Source: Symbiodinium natans
Taxonomy: Eukaryota; Sar; Dinophyceae; Suessiales; Symbiodiniaceae
Assembly (NCBI GenBank): GCA_905221605.1
Contig: CAJNDS010002310.1
Location: 5,001 to 69,000, forward strand
DNA length: 64,000 nucleotides
Direction: 5' to 3'
A program made the position numbers and the translations under genes. Every line of letters begins with the position of its first letter. Position 1 is the first letter of the stretch. A model generated the notes under the pieces. It was not told the DNA's origin. It saw nothing but the letters and a program-made list of their open reading frames with translations, and did no database searches. Of the stretch, positions 21,088-34,400 are shown one piece after another.

Positions 21088-24000
21088 CAGAAAAGCCCCA
21101 CCGACAAAACCACAACCGACCCTCGGGCCTTTTCCACTTCCGGCACGCTGCGAGCCGTAAACCTTCCGGTAGCCTGTCAGGGGCAGCAGCTGGAAAAGGG
21201 GATTTCTGACACTTGGGGTTATTTAAAGTTTTGGCGTTTAAGGATTGTAGAGCTTATAGAAATATGGTTGTTAGGAATCAAGGATTTAGGATTCATGACT
21301 TTGGTGAGGATGAGGGCGGAGGGTACGCGGGATATGGGCTGATTTCAACACAGGGTTTCCAACAGTGGCTTTTGAAGGTCGGAAATGCCACGGTTTGGCT
21401 CTGGGCGTCCAGTTCAAATCAAGCTCTTGATCTACTCCAGGAAGGAGCCTACAACACAAGCGAACCAAATGTGGAACAGTTCCAACAGATTGAAATCGGG
21501 AAACTTTCAATTATCTTCAGCCTATACGGTAAGCCATCACACCCGCCCTTTACATACCAAATCGCCTGGCAAAGGCTGGGCAGCATCTGCGTCTGCCCGG
21601 GGCGGCACGAGGCGCTTCGCCATGTTTCCTGGTCGCAACGCTCGTGTTTGAGGTTTTCGCCGACTTGAGTATACGAGTTTCTTGTGAACCCAGGCACAAA
21701 TGAGAGCCTGCACTAAACTTTTACGACCCCCCGCAAACTAGTTGGGGGTTCCAACGTATCAGAAAGAGGCATGAGGACGTTTTCGCGTTTGCGGAAGAAC
21801 AGAAACCCCTATACAAAATTGCAAATGATCTTTGGTGGCTTTTGTAGCATCTGACAATGACTAGGAGGCTGTCGACGTGCAGGGTTCCAGCTTTTTCCCG
21901 ACTGGAAGTCCAAAAGATCGGCTTCAAGCCTGAGTCCCGCTAACGTTTCGGCAGCCTGGTGTAAGTGTTAAGACTTCATGGAAATCTAAGCTCTGCAACA
22001 CGCAACCACAATGGGATTTCAGAGAGCCTGTCGATACAAACATTACATGGACAACACGCCCAAACCCGTCGTTTATTGGGATCCCCTGGCCACAAACATT
22101 TAGCCACGCAGTTACTTTGCAGAAGCCGCCAGAGCGTGTGGAAGGGGGATGATGGGCTTGGCTTGACAGTTTCAGGCAGATGCCCTTCACGCTATCCTTT
22201 GAAGCAGTTCGAGGTTGTAGGGTCTATTTCAGAAGTTCGCGAACGCTGGGCCTTCATCTGCTGCTTGGTCAGAAGGTCTCGCTGAACTGGGCACATCCTC
22301 AGTTCGCAGCGACGGGGATGAACACTAAACCAAGCAAAGCCTACACCCGAAACCTTAAAGTCTAAAACAAAGAAGGGCCCCTGAGCAATAGATTCTTTGG
22401 TCGGCGAGTTTGTGCTAAAATCCTCAGCCTGAAAATGCACACAATGTAGCAGCCTTCAGAAGTAGAATATGATAGAACATGGCTTTTCAGGATACAGACG
22501 GGCATATCATGAAACATATTCCGGCCCCTATATTCCCGAGTCGCCCAAACCGTAAACCGAGACCGAAACACCATCGGCTAAAGCTCGACACACGGTCTGA
22601 GCGCCAACACCCAACAAATGAACCCACAACATTTCAGATCCCTCTTCGAGACCCCAACCCTACCTCACAGGTTCAACCAACAGCTTCCCGGCAAAATCAA
22701 ACAATATCCTCGCCTCTTCTTCAAAACCACCAACTAACTAACGCCCACATCCTAATCCCGCACTCGAAGCACTAAAACCCTCAGCCCTACGACCGCAATT
22801 TCCTCCAAGTCGAAAGCCGGTCACCATCAACTCCAATTGCCCCTAAAGTTCAGCGCCGGAAACCCCCGAAAACCCTGGCGGCCACGCGAATCCTAACCCC
22901 TGAACCTTTCTACAACCCTGCGGAACCCTGAATAAAACCCTGACGAATCAGCCCTTATACAACAAGCCATGGTCAAACGGTTTCGTAGTTCGACGACCGG
23001 TAAATGCCTCTAAAGTCCTTATAACACCCTGCTACAGCCCTCACGGAGCCGACCAGAAATACGCACGCCGCGTGATCCCTAAACCCCTTGTAACCCTAAA
23101 CCCCGGTAGCCCTACACCCCTAACCCTTGAACCCTTAAGCCCAAAACCCTTCAACGCTGTAAGAAAAGCAAGAAAAAGGGCCACAGCTGAGCCACGTCTT
23201 CTGCAGGAAGGTCTTTCTTTTCGCAACAATCTGCGGATATTGAGGTTTGGGACTGTAGGGTTGAGGCCGTATGGGACTTTACCGGATTCATTCTGTTTTA
23301 CAGGGTTTTGTGTGCTTTTTCAGAAGGGGCTACATGTAGGGCTGCAGGTTCAGGGGTCTGGAAGACGCTTTGTTGCTGACAAGGGTTCTGCGGGTTGCAA
23401 AAGGCTTTGGCGCCGAATCGGGTTGAAGGTTGCGGGTATGGCGGAGAGTTTGGGCTCAGGGTTTAGGGCTCCTGGGTGTTAGTTTGGAATCTGGGAGCAC
23501 AATAACCGCACCAACTGGCCCGGGTTTTGGGATCAAGGTTCGGGTTTAGAGGTTAGGGTTTTGGGATTTGGCGACTCGCTCTCTCTTTTTGTTTGTCCAG
23601 CACTTTTTGCATGTGGATCGATCTTTCAATCAAAGAAAACTTTGACGCCATTCTCGGCCCGTAGAGCCGGCAAGAGAAACCCTGGAATAGAATTTACACC
23701 TGAATTTAAACCTGAAGACCTCTCTCAACCAAGCCAGAACGCCTGAAACCTGAACATTCGAGCGCCGAAATCGACTAGACCTCTGAAGTTATCCCAAGCC
23801 CCAACCTCCGGCCAGGGCTGGAAGCTCGATTTGTCGCCACGCAGCACCTTCATTCTGACGGGTTGTGGCTTTGTGCATTTTGCAATGTTCTGGCGTGGTT
23901 TCAGGTCATGTGTTCGTGAAGATTTGAACTCATGTCTCAAGTCAGCGACCCTAGACACCCTCGCAAACCCTAAACCCCAAACCCAAGCCAGGGTAGCTCT

Positions 24001-27000
24001 TCCAATGCGGGCGGCTTTTGCTCGGAGCCGACGGGGATTCTCGAGACTCGCGTGGAGCTTCGCTACAGTTGTGCCGCCCTAGGCGTTAGCTGGCAGCCTG
24101 TCGGGAGGGTTCCGAAAACATACAAACTCCAAACACGACGGGCAGTTTGCGGCATCGACCTGCTGCCAATCAGATCCAACGATGTCATGCAACTTTGATG
24201 CATGATGCCGGCATAGTCTCGTAAAGTATCCAGTGCTCCAGTGATTGCTTCTTTACATCCCAAAGCCCGTTTCTGTTGGATGCCATCAGCACTATGATGA
24301 TCTCATCTACCATTGTCAGCTGAAAAAGCTAAAGTCCGCAGGCACCGACTGATTCTGTGTCGGATTCGTCTTCCTCCAGGGTTGTCGTCAACATGGCTCA
24401 AGGAAGCGGCTTCCTGGCGGATGCTTGATCCAAAACTGCGGAGAGCAAACAAGCACGAACGGAAACGGAACTGCAATAGGCTTGAGATAGCAACCCAGCA
24501 GCAGTTGCAACAGCTAATGTCCGAGTGTTGGGCTAATTATGTTGGGCTCAGCCGGTTATGAGGTCAGGCGAGCCGAGCAACACTTCCCCAAGCTTGATAT
24601 TGCTAATTATCCAGACTTCTCCTGTAGCAAAAACTGAGCCCTAAGACCCCAGGCTGCACAACCAGGGCAGCGGTTTAGGAGTTCGGGGGACCCAGGGCTC
24701 TCGGCTGGCAACCCTGATCCCTCAACTTTAACACCCAGTGGGATCTCTAAGTGATGCCCCGTTTTGTGGTATTCTGAGCTCTGAGATAGGGGTTTCAGGT
24801 TCCGGGTTTAGGGTTGGCAGGGCTCGGGGTTTTGGGTTTCAGCTTTAGGGTTCAGGATTTAGGGTTGGTGGGCTTGGGGGTTAGGTCTCGAGTAAACTCT
24901 GCCTTGGGTAGTTAGAACTGTGAGTTATGTGAGGCTTCATATGCGGTTGTACCTTTTTTGTGGGGCCGTGAGATCTTACCTCCCAAGTGATCCCTGCTTC
25001 TAAGTGAAACCACGACTTCCCCCCCAAGTTCTTCATGTAGCTCCGGGCTACAGAGCTAACCCACAAAAAACGGTCCGGTGGGCTGAGAGCTGCGGCCTCT
25101 GCAAAGATGGTTCACGAGGTACTTTCTTGCCTGCCTGCGTTCTCGACGCATCGCAAGCAACAGCTTGATTACTGAGGAGAAGTAGGTGCTTATGCTCTGC
25201 CAAATTGCAAAGCTTATAGTCATAGAGGGCCAGAGCTTAACTACCGAAGAGGGGGTGGGTAGTTAAGCTTTCCGTAAAAAAAATGTTCGCATGGGTTTCA
25301 TCTGTGAAGATGTGGAAGATCTAACCTGGAACTTTATTCAAGGCGGCGCTCCTGAAGAGTGCAGCCACTTGAAGATTGAAGTTCACATTGACGTGGGCCG
25401 GTGTTTAAATGCCGGTACACCAGAGCCTGCTGCTGCAGTGTACTTAGCTCCTATCATTGAGTTCACGTGTTGCTGGTGTGTTTTGTTCGTTTGCCAAACT
25501 TTCACGTTGCACACATGTGCCGTGTGCCGCTTCCATAACTGGTTGTGTGCTAGCGTGTCAGCCCGAGGATTTGCTTCTCAGGGTTGCAAAATTGCCACAG
25601 GAATTCCAGCGTGACGAGACTGACCGCTGCTGCCAAATATTGCCAAATGGATTTGTTTTTGTTTATTCTTGGAATATGAACTCAGCTACAGAACTCGAGC
25701 CCATCCAATCATTGCATGACTTCAGGACTTGAGTGTGCAAGCGGCGGAGGGGCTCACCAAGCAACCTCTCATGCAGAATGGCGTTCTCCCACATCAATAG
25801 GCGCACGAGGTCTTCACACTGAATGGGATACCTTGGCTTTGTGGAACGCATCTTATCGCATCTTTCTGAGATTGACGTTGATTTCTTCTCTATCTAACAT
25901 GCTGCAAAGCAGCTCCAGTTCATGAATTGGCAAGGTGGCATGAACATACCCCAATCCATGGCGAAAACGGCCGCCCACCTTCGGGCAACGTGCGTGAGAA
26001 GCCCTAGATTCTGGACTCAAAGGTCTATAGTGTGTTAAGTGAATGTGTCAAATTCACTGGGACAACGAAAACTTCACCGGCACCACCAACACCTATCACC
26101 TATAAAGCTGATGCTTGAGCACAAGCAGCACATGTGATTCGATGACTGATGCCACCGCAGCGCTGAGTGTGCACAGAAGCTAGCGAAGTAGGATCCAGGC
26201 TACGCATGCTTTGTTAGAAGTACCGTAGTTGTGGATGTGTATGGGCATGGGTCACGTACGAAGACTTGCGCTCATGTGTCAACGAACCACAACGATCTAC
26301 CACACCATGTTACAATGACACCCAATATTGCACGTACCATCTACTGTATGTACCATGTTTCACATGTATGCTGATGCTGTGTTGTGTGTGTAGTTAGTCA
26401 AATGTGTGGTCACGTGTAGTCCAGGAAGCTCTGCGCCACTTTTGGCCTGGCCAGCGACTTCTGGTCCCCGATCTCTGCTCACTGGGCGGGGTCTAACGGC
26501 CAATCTCCGTGGGCTACGGCATCAAAGTGTTCTTTCTAAGTCCTACTGCTCGTGCATCCGCCTGAACATGGAGACCTTTCACCATGCATCGGCCATTCCC
26601 TCGCTGCGTGTTGCGAACCCAAATATAGTCTCCACGGTCCACAGACCCACACCCTCATGTTCATACCATTCATACCGTCAAGCTGGATGTTGAGCCGAAT
26701 GTCGGAACAACGTCGAGAGACATCCCGCCACTCTCCCTGCCGCTGAAAAATCTCTCAGATGCGCCAAGCTGCTCAATGTCCGACCAGCGTAGTCATTGAT
26801 GAAGTGCGTTGCTTAGGTTAGATGTTCATGCAAATGATGCCATCGTGATGCAATCACAACACCATCACAACCAAAAGCACGCCCTTCTTGATTTTGCAGG
26901 CCAAACGCTCGAACTTGAATGTCCTTGAGACTCAGAGTGAAAATGTCACACTTCCCCATCAGGGTTGAGAGAAGGTTCGAGGTGGCCGTCAGTTGCTGGC

Positions 27001-27800
27001 TTAGAGATGGCTAAGTTTGTGGATGTTTGTGGCTCAGAGATGGCTACAGCCGCTTAGCTTCGGATCGCAATCCTCAGGTGTGCTCTCGTAAACCTGCCCG
27101 AAACTGCAGCTCGGCACCAGTTTGACTCGCACCAGCACCGCATCACATGCAGATCTTTTCTTCGCATTCTTCGCGCAGAGCTTCTTCGGGTGCAGAGCTT
27201 CTTGGCGCCGACTTCGCTGCGACTAGCATCTTGTAGCGCACGGCTTGCAGCAGCCTCAGGTCCCTTAAAAGGATTTGTGGTACTTGACAGGGCTATAGGG
27301 GTCCACTCAATAGTAGATAAGGGAGCAAGGTGACTAAGTGTTGCTCACGGTGACGGTGACAAGGGCGAAGGATTTAAGTGCCAAGAAGCCCCGCTTCACC
27401 GCTTTGATTCAGGTTCTCATCCGCTCGCAGCTCTCCAAAGCTGCACCACCTGCGCAGTGGAACAAAAAAAGCTTGAAGCTTCCTGCCAGTTTCGACCGAG
27501 GGGTTGGATCCGTCGGCAAAAACCTGCATTGTGGGCTCTGCATGCTTCTTGGGCTGCACACAGGGAGGGGAGTCCGCTGAAACTATCGGCGCTCAATGCT
27601 CACGGGGAGTGGGGTGGGGTGGGGGGCTTTGGCGGAAGGTGACGAAAGGGATGAAAGGCAGGCGCGATCTGCGTCCAAGGGCGTCCGCTAGCCTTGCTAA
27701 TTTAGAAAAAGGCTAATTTAAAAAAAGATGGCTGGATGAACGCGGATGAAAGCATCTAACAGCTAACATCTCAGACCCGTGCTGCCCCAAGGTGCGGGCC
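21088..27800. other. Gene-poor region with degenerate telomere-like sequence
   Basis: No assignable gene. Plus-strand C-rich text of the AACCCTGAACC and CCCTAAACCCC kind runs through about 22530-23160. It is followed by G-rich text (GGTTTAGGG, GGGTTTTGGG) at 23240-23575, short C-rich patches near 23945-23990, and G-rich patches at 24785-24890. The rest (25-27.8 kb) has only short, unconvincing frames and no strong repeats. Confidence 0.5.
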
Positions 27801-27844
27801 GACTTGCACAACACTTGCCTTTCTGCGACAGAAGCTTCAGCAAG

Positions 27845-28294
27845 TCATGATTCCTTCAGATGGATTGTCTCCAAACTGCTTTGGTGGTCCAGGAACACGT
27901 CTCTGTCACTGACACGCTCAATGACAAAGTCCAGCTCATTTGCGAGCACCATGGCAACTAACGCAGCCATGCTGTCGAGAATCCAGAATGGCAGAGACCA
28001 GGGGCATGGCTCCTTACCGTTGCCGGCCAAGTGAAGCACGTGCGTAGAACTACTCGATACGAGTACGTTCCAGTACGTTCGCTTGGGCACCTTGCTGAGT
28101 AGTGTGGTGGCTGGGCCAGACCTGCGTCGCAAGTTTGCTGTGTCCCCTGTCGAAACATGCTCAAAACCGCAAAGGTTTTGCTTCAAGCCTTGGGAGGCAA
28201 TGTCATTCAGAAATTCAGCAGCAGTTCGGTGGTGTGGCGTTAAAGTGCGTTGGCAAAAGCCGAAAAGCACCGTTGTGCAGGGAGGCAACTCCAT
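27845..28294 (-). other. Coding-like patch of unknown identity
   Basis: A 149-codon minus-strand frame ends in a stretch with protein-like composition (VLANELDFVIERVSDRDVFL). I do not recognise a family. An AG-G acceptor with GAGCC lies at about 28016, consistent with an exon in the direction of the other genes. Confidence 0.25.
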
Positions 28295-29113
28295 GTACCG
28301 CTTGCTGCTTTAGGACGACCGCCACACACATTGCCGCGACACCCGTCCATTTGCGAGGTGCGTGGTTTTACCGGCATGCCCCCCGCATACTGCATGCTTG
28401 CACAGTACGACCCGTGAGGGAGTTTTTGATCGCTGGAGACCAGCTATCTTCCCGTTCCTGCTTGCAAGGCGTACGATGTATGGATGGCTACATGGGCCCC
28501 GGTGGAATGTGTGAAGGACAGGGATTTGGGGGCCTTTTGTCCTGGAAAGAAATGGGAAAGGAGTGGGAGGAATGGCAATCGCTGATTGTTGTCCTTCACC
28601 CCTCTTCGCTCGCCTTCGGCTCGTCGCTCTTCCAGCGGAACACCGGCTCGAAGCGCGCCTGAGCTCTTCGCAGCAGGTTTCGAAGCGTGACAAAAGGAGA
28701 GCGATCTCAGCGAGCCCCGAATAACAAGAAAGTTCCTTCGCTCCTCTCTTCCTCTTCCCTCCTTTTCTCGCCGATATTGCTTTCGCGCCTCGCTGCAGAT
28801 CTCCTCTCTCTTTCCCTCCTCCCGTCCTTACTCGGAGAATGACTCTCCTCATCTGCCTCATCTCTCCTCTTTCCGGCTCTTCGTCTCCTTCCTCCGAGGC
28901 CGAGGGGCAGCGAAGGGCGGCAGCGAGATGTCGAAGGGCAGAAGCTGCCCTGGCCTCTCGCAGAGCCGACGGCCGAGATATCAAAAATCAACGTCACTGC
29001 CACTAATGACAACTATTCCCAGGTGCACAACGTGTTTGTTCCACTCGGCGTCACCCCCGCCCCCCCCCCCCCCCCCCCCCCGTCGTCCCTTCCTCCCCTT
29101 CCTGCCCCGCCGC

Positions 29114-29175
29114 CAAGCGGCTCAATGTCGACCATGTCCCGGATGGCAACGGGAGGCACTTCATTCTGCACCAGC
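29114..29175 (-). CDS. Probable exon, unknown protein
   Basis: AG-G acceptor, then LVQNEVPPVAIRDMVDIEPL, then a GCGGCG donor (phase 2 to 1). The peptide has ordinary protein composition and the borders obey the splice rule seen in the two identified genes. Family unknown. It may belong with the methyltransferase-like exon at 29.9 kb. Confidence 0.4.
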
Positions 29176-29907
29176 CTCGAGATGTCTCAAAAGTTTCGAA
29201 AGATTCTCTCCAAAGTCTAAAGGCCCCGGCTTCTTTCCAGCAGCATTGTCTAGGAACCCGCAAGCCTCCCCCTCAGGCACTGGCATCACCAGACGGTACT
29301 TGGGAGCATCTGAGTTCACACTCTCCTTAAGGAAGCTGTGCACTGCTCGGTTAGGCCTCGACAATGGACAAACGGACAGGCGACGCGCAACGCGTGCCCT
29401 AACAGTCTTTCACAATGCAGCTCCACTGATCCGACAGAGGCTTGCGCAGGTGCATTAGCACATCCTGCAGGGCATATTGTGATGGCAGAAGCACGTCGCG
29501 GTAGCAAAGGTAGCAAAGGTAAGAGCTCCCCGAGCCTTCACTAGCAGAAGATCCCCTGGGGGAAGTTGCTCAGAAACCTCAAGACAGAACTGACATGCAG
29601 TACTGACATAACATATGCACTGACATCACAACGGGTCACCACAAGAACAACTCTTCCCGTTGCGAGGCCAGGCAGCATCCCCACAAAGGGATCGCGCAGT
29701 TGAGAGCCTTGTGGGGTCCGAAATCCGAGGCCGTACGCTGTACAGTTGAAAAGAGGCACAACAAGGAGAGCACTCCTCCTCTCAGCCATGGCGTGTTGGC
29801 TCGTGCTTTCCCGAGGCAAGTACCCATGGGAGGAGAGCATCGAACCATCCTCCGAAGACACTCCGAAATCGCGATCCAAGACTTGGTAAAGAACCCCCGA
29901 GCAGGTC

Positions 29908-29968
29908 CTGGAAGTACGCGGCATTCTCCTCCACCACATACGGCACGACGTCCACGCCAGTGTAATGC
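29908..29968 (-). CDS. Probable exon, SAM-methyltransferase-like
   Basis: AG-G acceptor, then HYTGVDVVPYVVEENAAYFQ, then an apparent GA donor. The pattern Y-x-GVDVVP-x-x-V-E-x-N resembles the second strand and acidic loop of class I SAM-dependent methyltransferases, where the Asp contacts the SAM ribose. The expected upstream GxGxG exon was not found, so this is a tentative call on one short exon. Confidence 0.35.
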
Positions 29969-32900
29969 CTCTAGCTTTTTTTTCAACAACAGGAACAACT
30001 CTGAGGGACCCTGAGACTCGGGGCCCGAACATTCCGAACATCTTCTTTTTTCAGAAAGAGAAAGTCAAAAGAGCTTGACTACGCTTGACTCGTGACAGCC
30101 TCCGGGCTTCTCCGGCACTCTCTCAGGTCCTCGCACACCCTGCCAGTCCATAAACCGCTGGTACCCCGAGGGCCAGTGGCCGCAGCCTCTGAGCTCCACT
30201 CAGAGGAAGCCACGGGAAAAAAGAAAAAAAAAAAAACGTGCAGGAAATTTGGAGATTTGCGGGGGGTGGGAACTGGATGGGAAAGCGGGGATATTCTGCC
30301 GAAGACACCCCGGTGTGCCTGCATCCACCACGGAGCGAACCGAGTGATCACGGAGGAAGGCCTCCAAGAAGGCCCGGAACCTCAACACTTGCAACATCTT
30401 TCAACCTTCGACGGTGTCCTAATTCAACGGTTTCTTGAAAGCCGACAATTCCAGGGGGCACACTCGCGGGTCGTCTCTTCGCGCGAGCCCAAACCCGACC
30501 TCGCACCCTTGCCCCACTCCTGGACAGGAGCCAGGGAGGGTGGAGCCAGGGAGGGTGGTTCGGAGACTTCTGAAAAGTGTTCAGCATCTGCTCTGCTTAC
30601 TCCACGTCTATCTCGAAGAGTAACCGAGTTGGGGGTCAGAGGACGAGTGGTCACGAAATGTAACGAACCACAAAGGTTGCACTGGAGGGCCTCGCGAGCA
30701 TAGATGCGGGCGAAGTTGGCCTCCGAGGCGCCAGGCACCTCAAGCGACAACCAACGGAGCAGGAAAGCTCCCGTGGAACTCCAGTGACCATAACATTAGA
30801 GAGCCCCCTTATTTTTCTTGCTGGCGTGGCCAAGCTCCAGACGGTGTCTGGCACTACCTCGGGTTCGGAGAGGAGATCCTATCTTCCATTCGGGGACACG
30901 CAAAGCACCCAGCCGCCCCAGCAGCAGCCCCAGCAGCAGCCCCAGCAGGAGCCCCAGCAGCAGCCCCAGCCTCCACGTCGTCACCTTTCAACTCGCTTCG
31001 AAAGTGCGCTGCATCGGCTCTGCGGCTCTCTTTGGCTGAGCTGACCTTGCACAATCGCCATCTCCGAAACAGAACAAAACAAGCGCAAACGCCATAATGA
31101 AGTAATGAAGAGTCTTAGGATGTCCTGTGGCATGGCCTGCACGGGGGGTCGAATCGGCCGTGCTGCGGCTTGAAGGATGGGCAGCCGGCGCCTCTCCTCG
31201 CCGCCCAACAGACTCAATGGAACACAGCGACAGAACACAAAAGGGCAACGCGACGGGCAACGCGACGGGCAACTCAACGGGCAACGCCGTGGCGTGCAGC
31301 GCAAACAGTCGTCCCTCTGCGCCTCGAGGTCGGGGCCGGGAAGGTCGGGAAGGCCGGGAAGGCGCCCGAGTAGGGCTCGCGCAGCCCTTTCGGCTTCTTT
31401 GGCCTTCCCTCCCTTTCCTTCCCTTCCTTCCCCTTCCCTTCCTTCTCCTTCCCTTCCTTCTCCTTCCCTTCCTTCTCCTTCCCTTCCTTCCCTTCCTTCT
31501 GCCGCCTGCACAGCAAAGCTCCGGCTTCGCGGCCGGTGCCTGCACAGTTGCAAGCACAGTCGGTGGCGCATGGACTCGCACAAACAAGGATAAACACAAC
31601 GACCGATGCAGAGATCCACCTGAGAAGCAAGCACCCCGTTGCCACCGCTGTCAAGGGATGGTCCCTGCCTTGCAGGTATAGGCGCCCCGGCAGCTCTGCC
31701 TTACCCCTTTTGTTCCCTTTCTCCCCGTGCTTTCCCCCCCTGCCTGAGAACCTTGAGGATGCGCTCTTGGCCCCACTTGGCCAGGCCGGAAGTGCCGGCA
31801 AGTGCACCGGAGGTGGCACTTCCGGAAGTGCACTCGGCAGGCTCCAAGGCAGGTTCCAAGGGCGCAGCTGCCGCGGCGTCAGTGGAGTCAGTGGTCTGAC
31901 TGTGACGCTTGCGACGCTCATCTCCCACAGCTCCTCAATCCTGCGGAAACAGAGTGTGGAAGGCCATGTGGGTCTGCAACACATACGACGACGAGCGACT
32001 GTCTCTTCGACCTCGGGTTTTGTGGTGGGCGCTCGGACGCGCAGAATCAGCCACTGGTAGGACGTCATGCTGGGGTGGGGCGGGGGGAGAAAGTTCAACA
32101 ACCCCCGCAACGATACAGACTGAAGCCTCTGAAAAGCGAGGCCTGGCCTTGCAGTATCTTGTCATGTCGATCGCCTCGGAGCTGTGTGGACACAAACGGC
32201 GCATCCTGCTACATCTTTGTCATCTTTGCTGCAAGTCTTTCCCTTTGAGCTTTGCTCGTGGGGGGCAGCCCTTTGCCGCTCATACCGAGTGGCCTACCCT
32301 CTCCAAAACAATATTCCCTGCTACTTTCCGATATGCTCAGATTTCTAATCTGTACTACTGTAAAAGGGTGAGCCGTATGCTGTGCCTGTAACAAGTAGGC
32401 CCTACTTCTAAAGGGCGATGCGAGAAATGGCAGGCGGAAAGAAAACCCCACGCCTACTTCTGAGGGCGGTGCGGTACCAAAACTGCATACTGCAAGGAAC
32501 GACTGACCTGCGAGATCTGTACTCGTTCCCTAGATCACAGGCTGCGCGAGACCGACTGTTCGCATTGGCACACTCAGCTTGCCTTAATATCTGGCAACAT
32601 GCGCTTCCGCGTCGCGACGCACATCGCGAGGGTGACCGAGACGAGGCCAAGAAAGAGTGGGGCAAAGACAGCCAGGTCCATCACAGCAGGGGTCATGATG
32701 CCGCAGTGGCATACTTCACAGGTCCGCCATACCCCGTGCAGCAACGTCAGTTTCACCCTGCCGGCGTAGGACTGCGTGGGCAATCTGTACATTGTTAGTG
32801 CATGTAATTTTACGGTGCGACTTGGTCCACAACATGTATTTCTTAGATCGGTAGCAAAGTCCGCACTGCGTCAACTATTTGCCTGAAGCTGTATCTTGCA

Positions 32901-33398
32901 AGCGAATGAAATTATACAATGCTGCCTTTCATTATCTTCCAATATTCTAAGCCCCGAACCCCCTGACCTGAAAAACGCTGGCTTTTCAACCCCGTGCATC
33001 TTTCGTGGCAACCTTGGATCCCCAAAAGGGTGAGGGCGCCTCAGGGAACGAAGGTGTTCACGATGCCAGGGGTTCTTGCAACTTCAGCAACTTGAACCAC
33101 ACATAGCAACTACCTAGACCCATGAAAGCCCTTGCCCATCCTTGCCCTACCCCCCAAATACCGCACAGCCTACCGCTGCAGCTCTTTCAGTGTTGCTTGG
33201 TGCCTGACAGCGCCGTTCCGTCAGCGCCATCCGCCTGCGCGCAGAGGACTTTGGCAAGCATCTGCAAGCATCCTCTCTTCAAGCCGACCTGCTCGCGTTG
33301 ACTGGCTGGCGCTCGTGTTTTGCCGAAGATAAGTGCGAGTCTCTGGGAAAACCACATGCCAACCGCAGACATCTTGGCCCCTTCAGCGCCAAGCTCGC
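29969..33398. other. Mostly repeats and unassigned coding-like patches
   Basis: A 12-bp CCCAGCAGCAGC-type repeat at about 30912-30970 would read as Gln/Pro in one frame. A CCTTCC/CTTCTCCTTCC polypyrimidine tract spans about 31405-31500. Protein-like minus-strand patches occur at about 30650-30745 (ASEANFARIYAREALQ) and 32580-32700 (one hydrophobic stretch, AVFAPLFLGLVSVTLAM). None is identifiable. Confidence 0.35.
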
Positions 33399-33503
33399 GC
33401 GTCGAACGAGTTGAATGCATCGAATTCAGTGCCAAAGATCCCGTCAGCCACGGCCTCAGTGAACTCGAGAAACCAGCGGGTCTTCTTTAGGTTGTTTTTC
33501 TCC
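33399..33503 (-). CDS. Probable exon, unknown protein
   Basis: AG-G acceptor at the high end, then EKNNLKKTRWFLEFTEAVAD and IFGTEFDAFNSFDA, with a possible GC donor at the low end. The composition is strongly protein-like and rich in aromatics. I do not recognise the family. Confidence 0.4.
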
Positions 33504-33944
33504 CTTTAGGGTCCGTTTGGACTCTGACCCGTAGAGAAAATGGGCAGTGACGCTTTATATGGCTTACCGAAAGGCGATTAGCGATTTTTCTGGAGTGTTC
33601 TGAAGTTCTGAAGCCGCGTCAGTGTTAAACCCGCTTTTACCTCGCTTACCGCTTTTCCCTGAGAACCTCCCTGAGCCGCCGGGCTTCTCGGACTGCGCGG
33701 CCCTGGGGTGGCCTTGGGCTGAGGCGTTCTGCGTTTAGCAATGCTACAAACTGAGGTCTTACGGTTCTCTCTCCCCTCCCCAAACAAAAGTAAGGTATCC
33801 CCAACAGCAGCAGAACAAAGGCCAGCTCGCGCTCCGAATCCAATAGCAGCTAGAGGTTGTAACAGGCACTCCGTGAGTGCGCACTCTTTCAGATCATGGG
33901 GCCTTGGCAGCTGCGACCTAGCCAGTATGCACCCGCGACAAACA

Positions 33945-34400
33945 CAGGGCATGAATGGCCCTTGCCATGTGAACTCACCAACAAAACAGGGCGTGACCTA
34001 CAAGCCGGGGTCTTGCTATGTGCACTCACGAAAAACACAAGGCGTGACATACAGGCTGGTGAACTCAAGAAAAACACCGGGTGTGACACAGAGGCTGGGG
34101 CCTTGCCATGTGAACTCGCGAAAAACACGGGGCGTGACATACAGTCTGGAGCCTTGCCATGTCAACTCACGAAACACGAAGGCGTGACATACAGGCCGGG
34201 GGCCCTGCTATGTGAACACACGAAAAAAACAGATAAAAAGAGGGCGTGACACGCAGGCCGGGCTCTTGCCATGTGAACTCACGAAAAACACAGGGCGTGG
34301 GGGCCTTGCCAATGTGACTCACGGCGTGACATACAGCTGGCGGGGCCTTGCCATGTGAAGTCACGAAAAACCAGGGGGTGACATACACCTCCCTCCTGGG
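33945..34400. repeat. Minisatellite, about 50-60-bp unit
   Basis: Seven to nine imperfect tandem copies of a unit containing 'ccttgccatgtgaactcacg', 'aaaaacac', 'ggcgtgacatacag' and 'gctgggg'. Unit length varies by small indels, so the frame is not kept. Open frames across it are repeat artefacts. Confidence 0.85.

Noticed and set aside
24394-24402. TGGCTCAAG, matching the end of the dinoflagellate spliced leader
   Set aside because: Only nine bases match and the flanking bases do not continue the leader, so a relict leader or retrogene is not supported.
30912-30984. Gln/Pro-rich protein segment
   Set aside because: It is a 12-bp CCCAGCAGC-type repeat; no adjoining coding sequence in that frame is convincing.
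33945-34400. CRISPR-like array
   Set aside because: The repeats are contiguous with drifting unit length and no unique spacers; the genome is eukaryotic. The same applies to 48480-48970.
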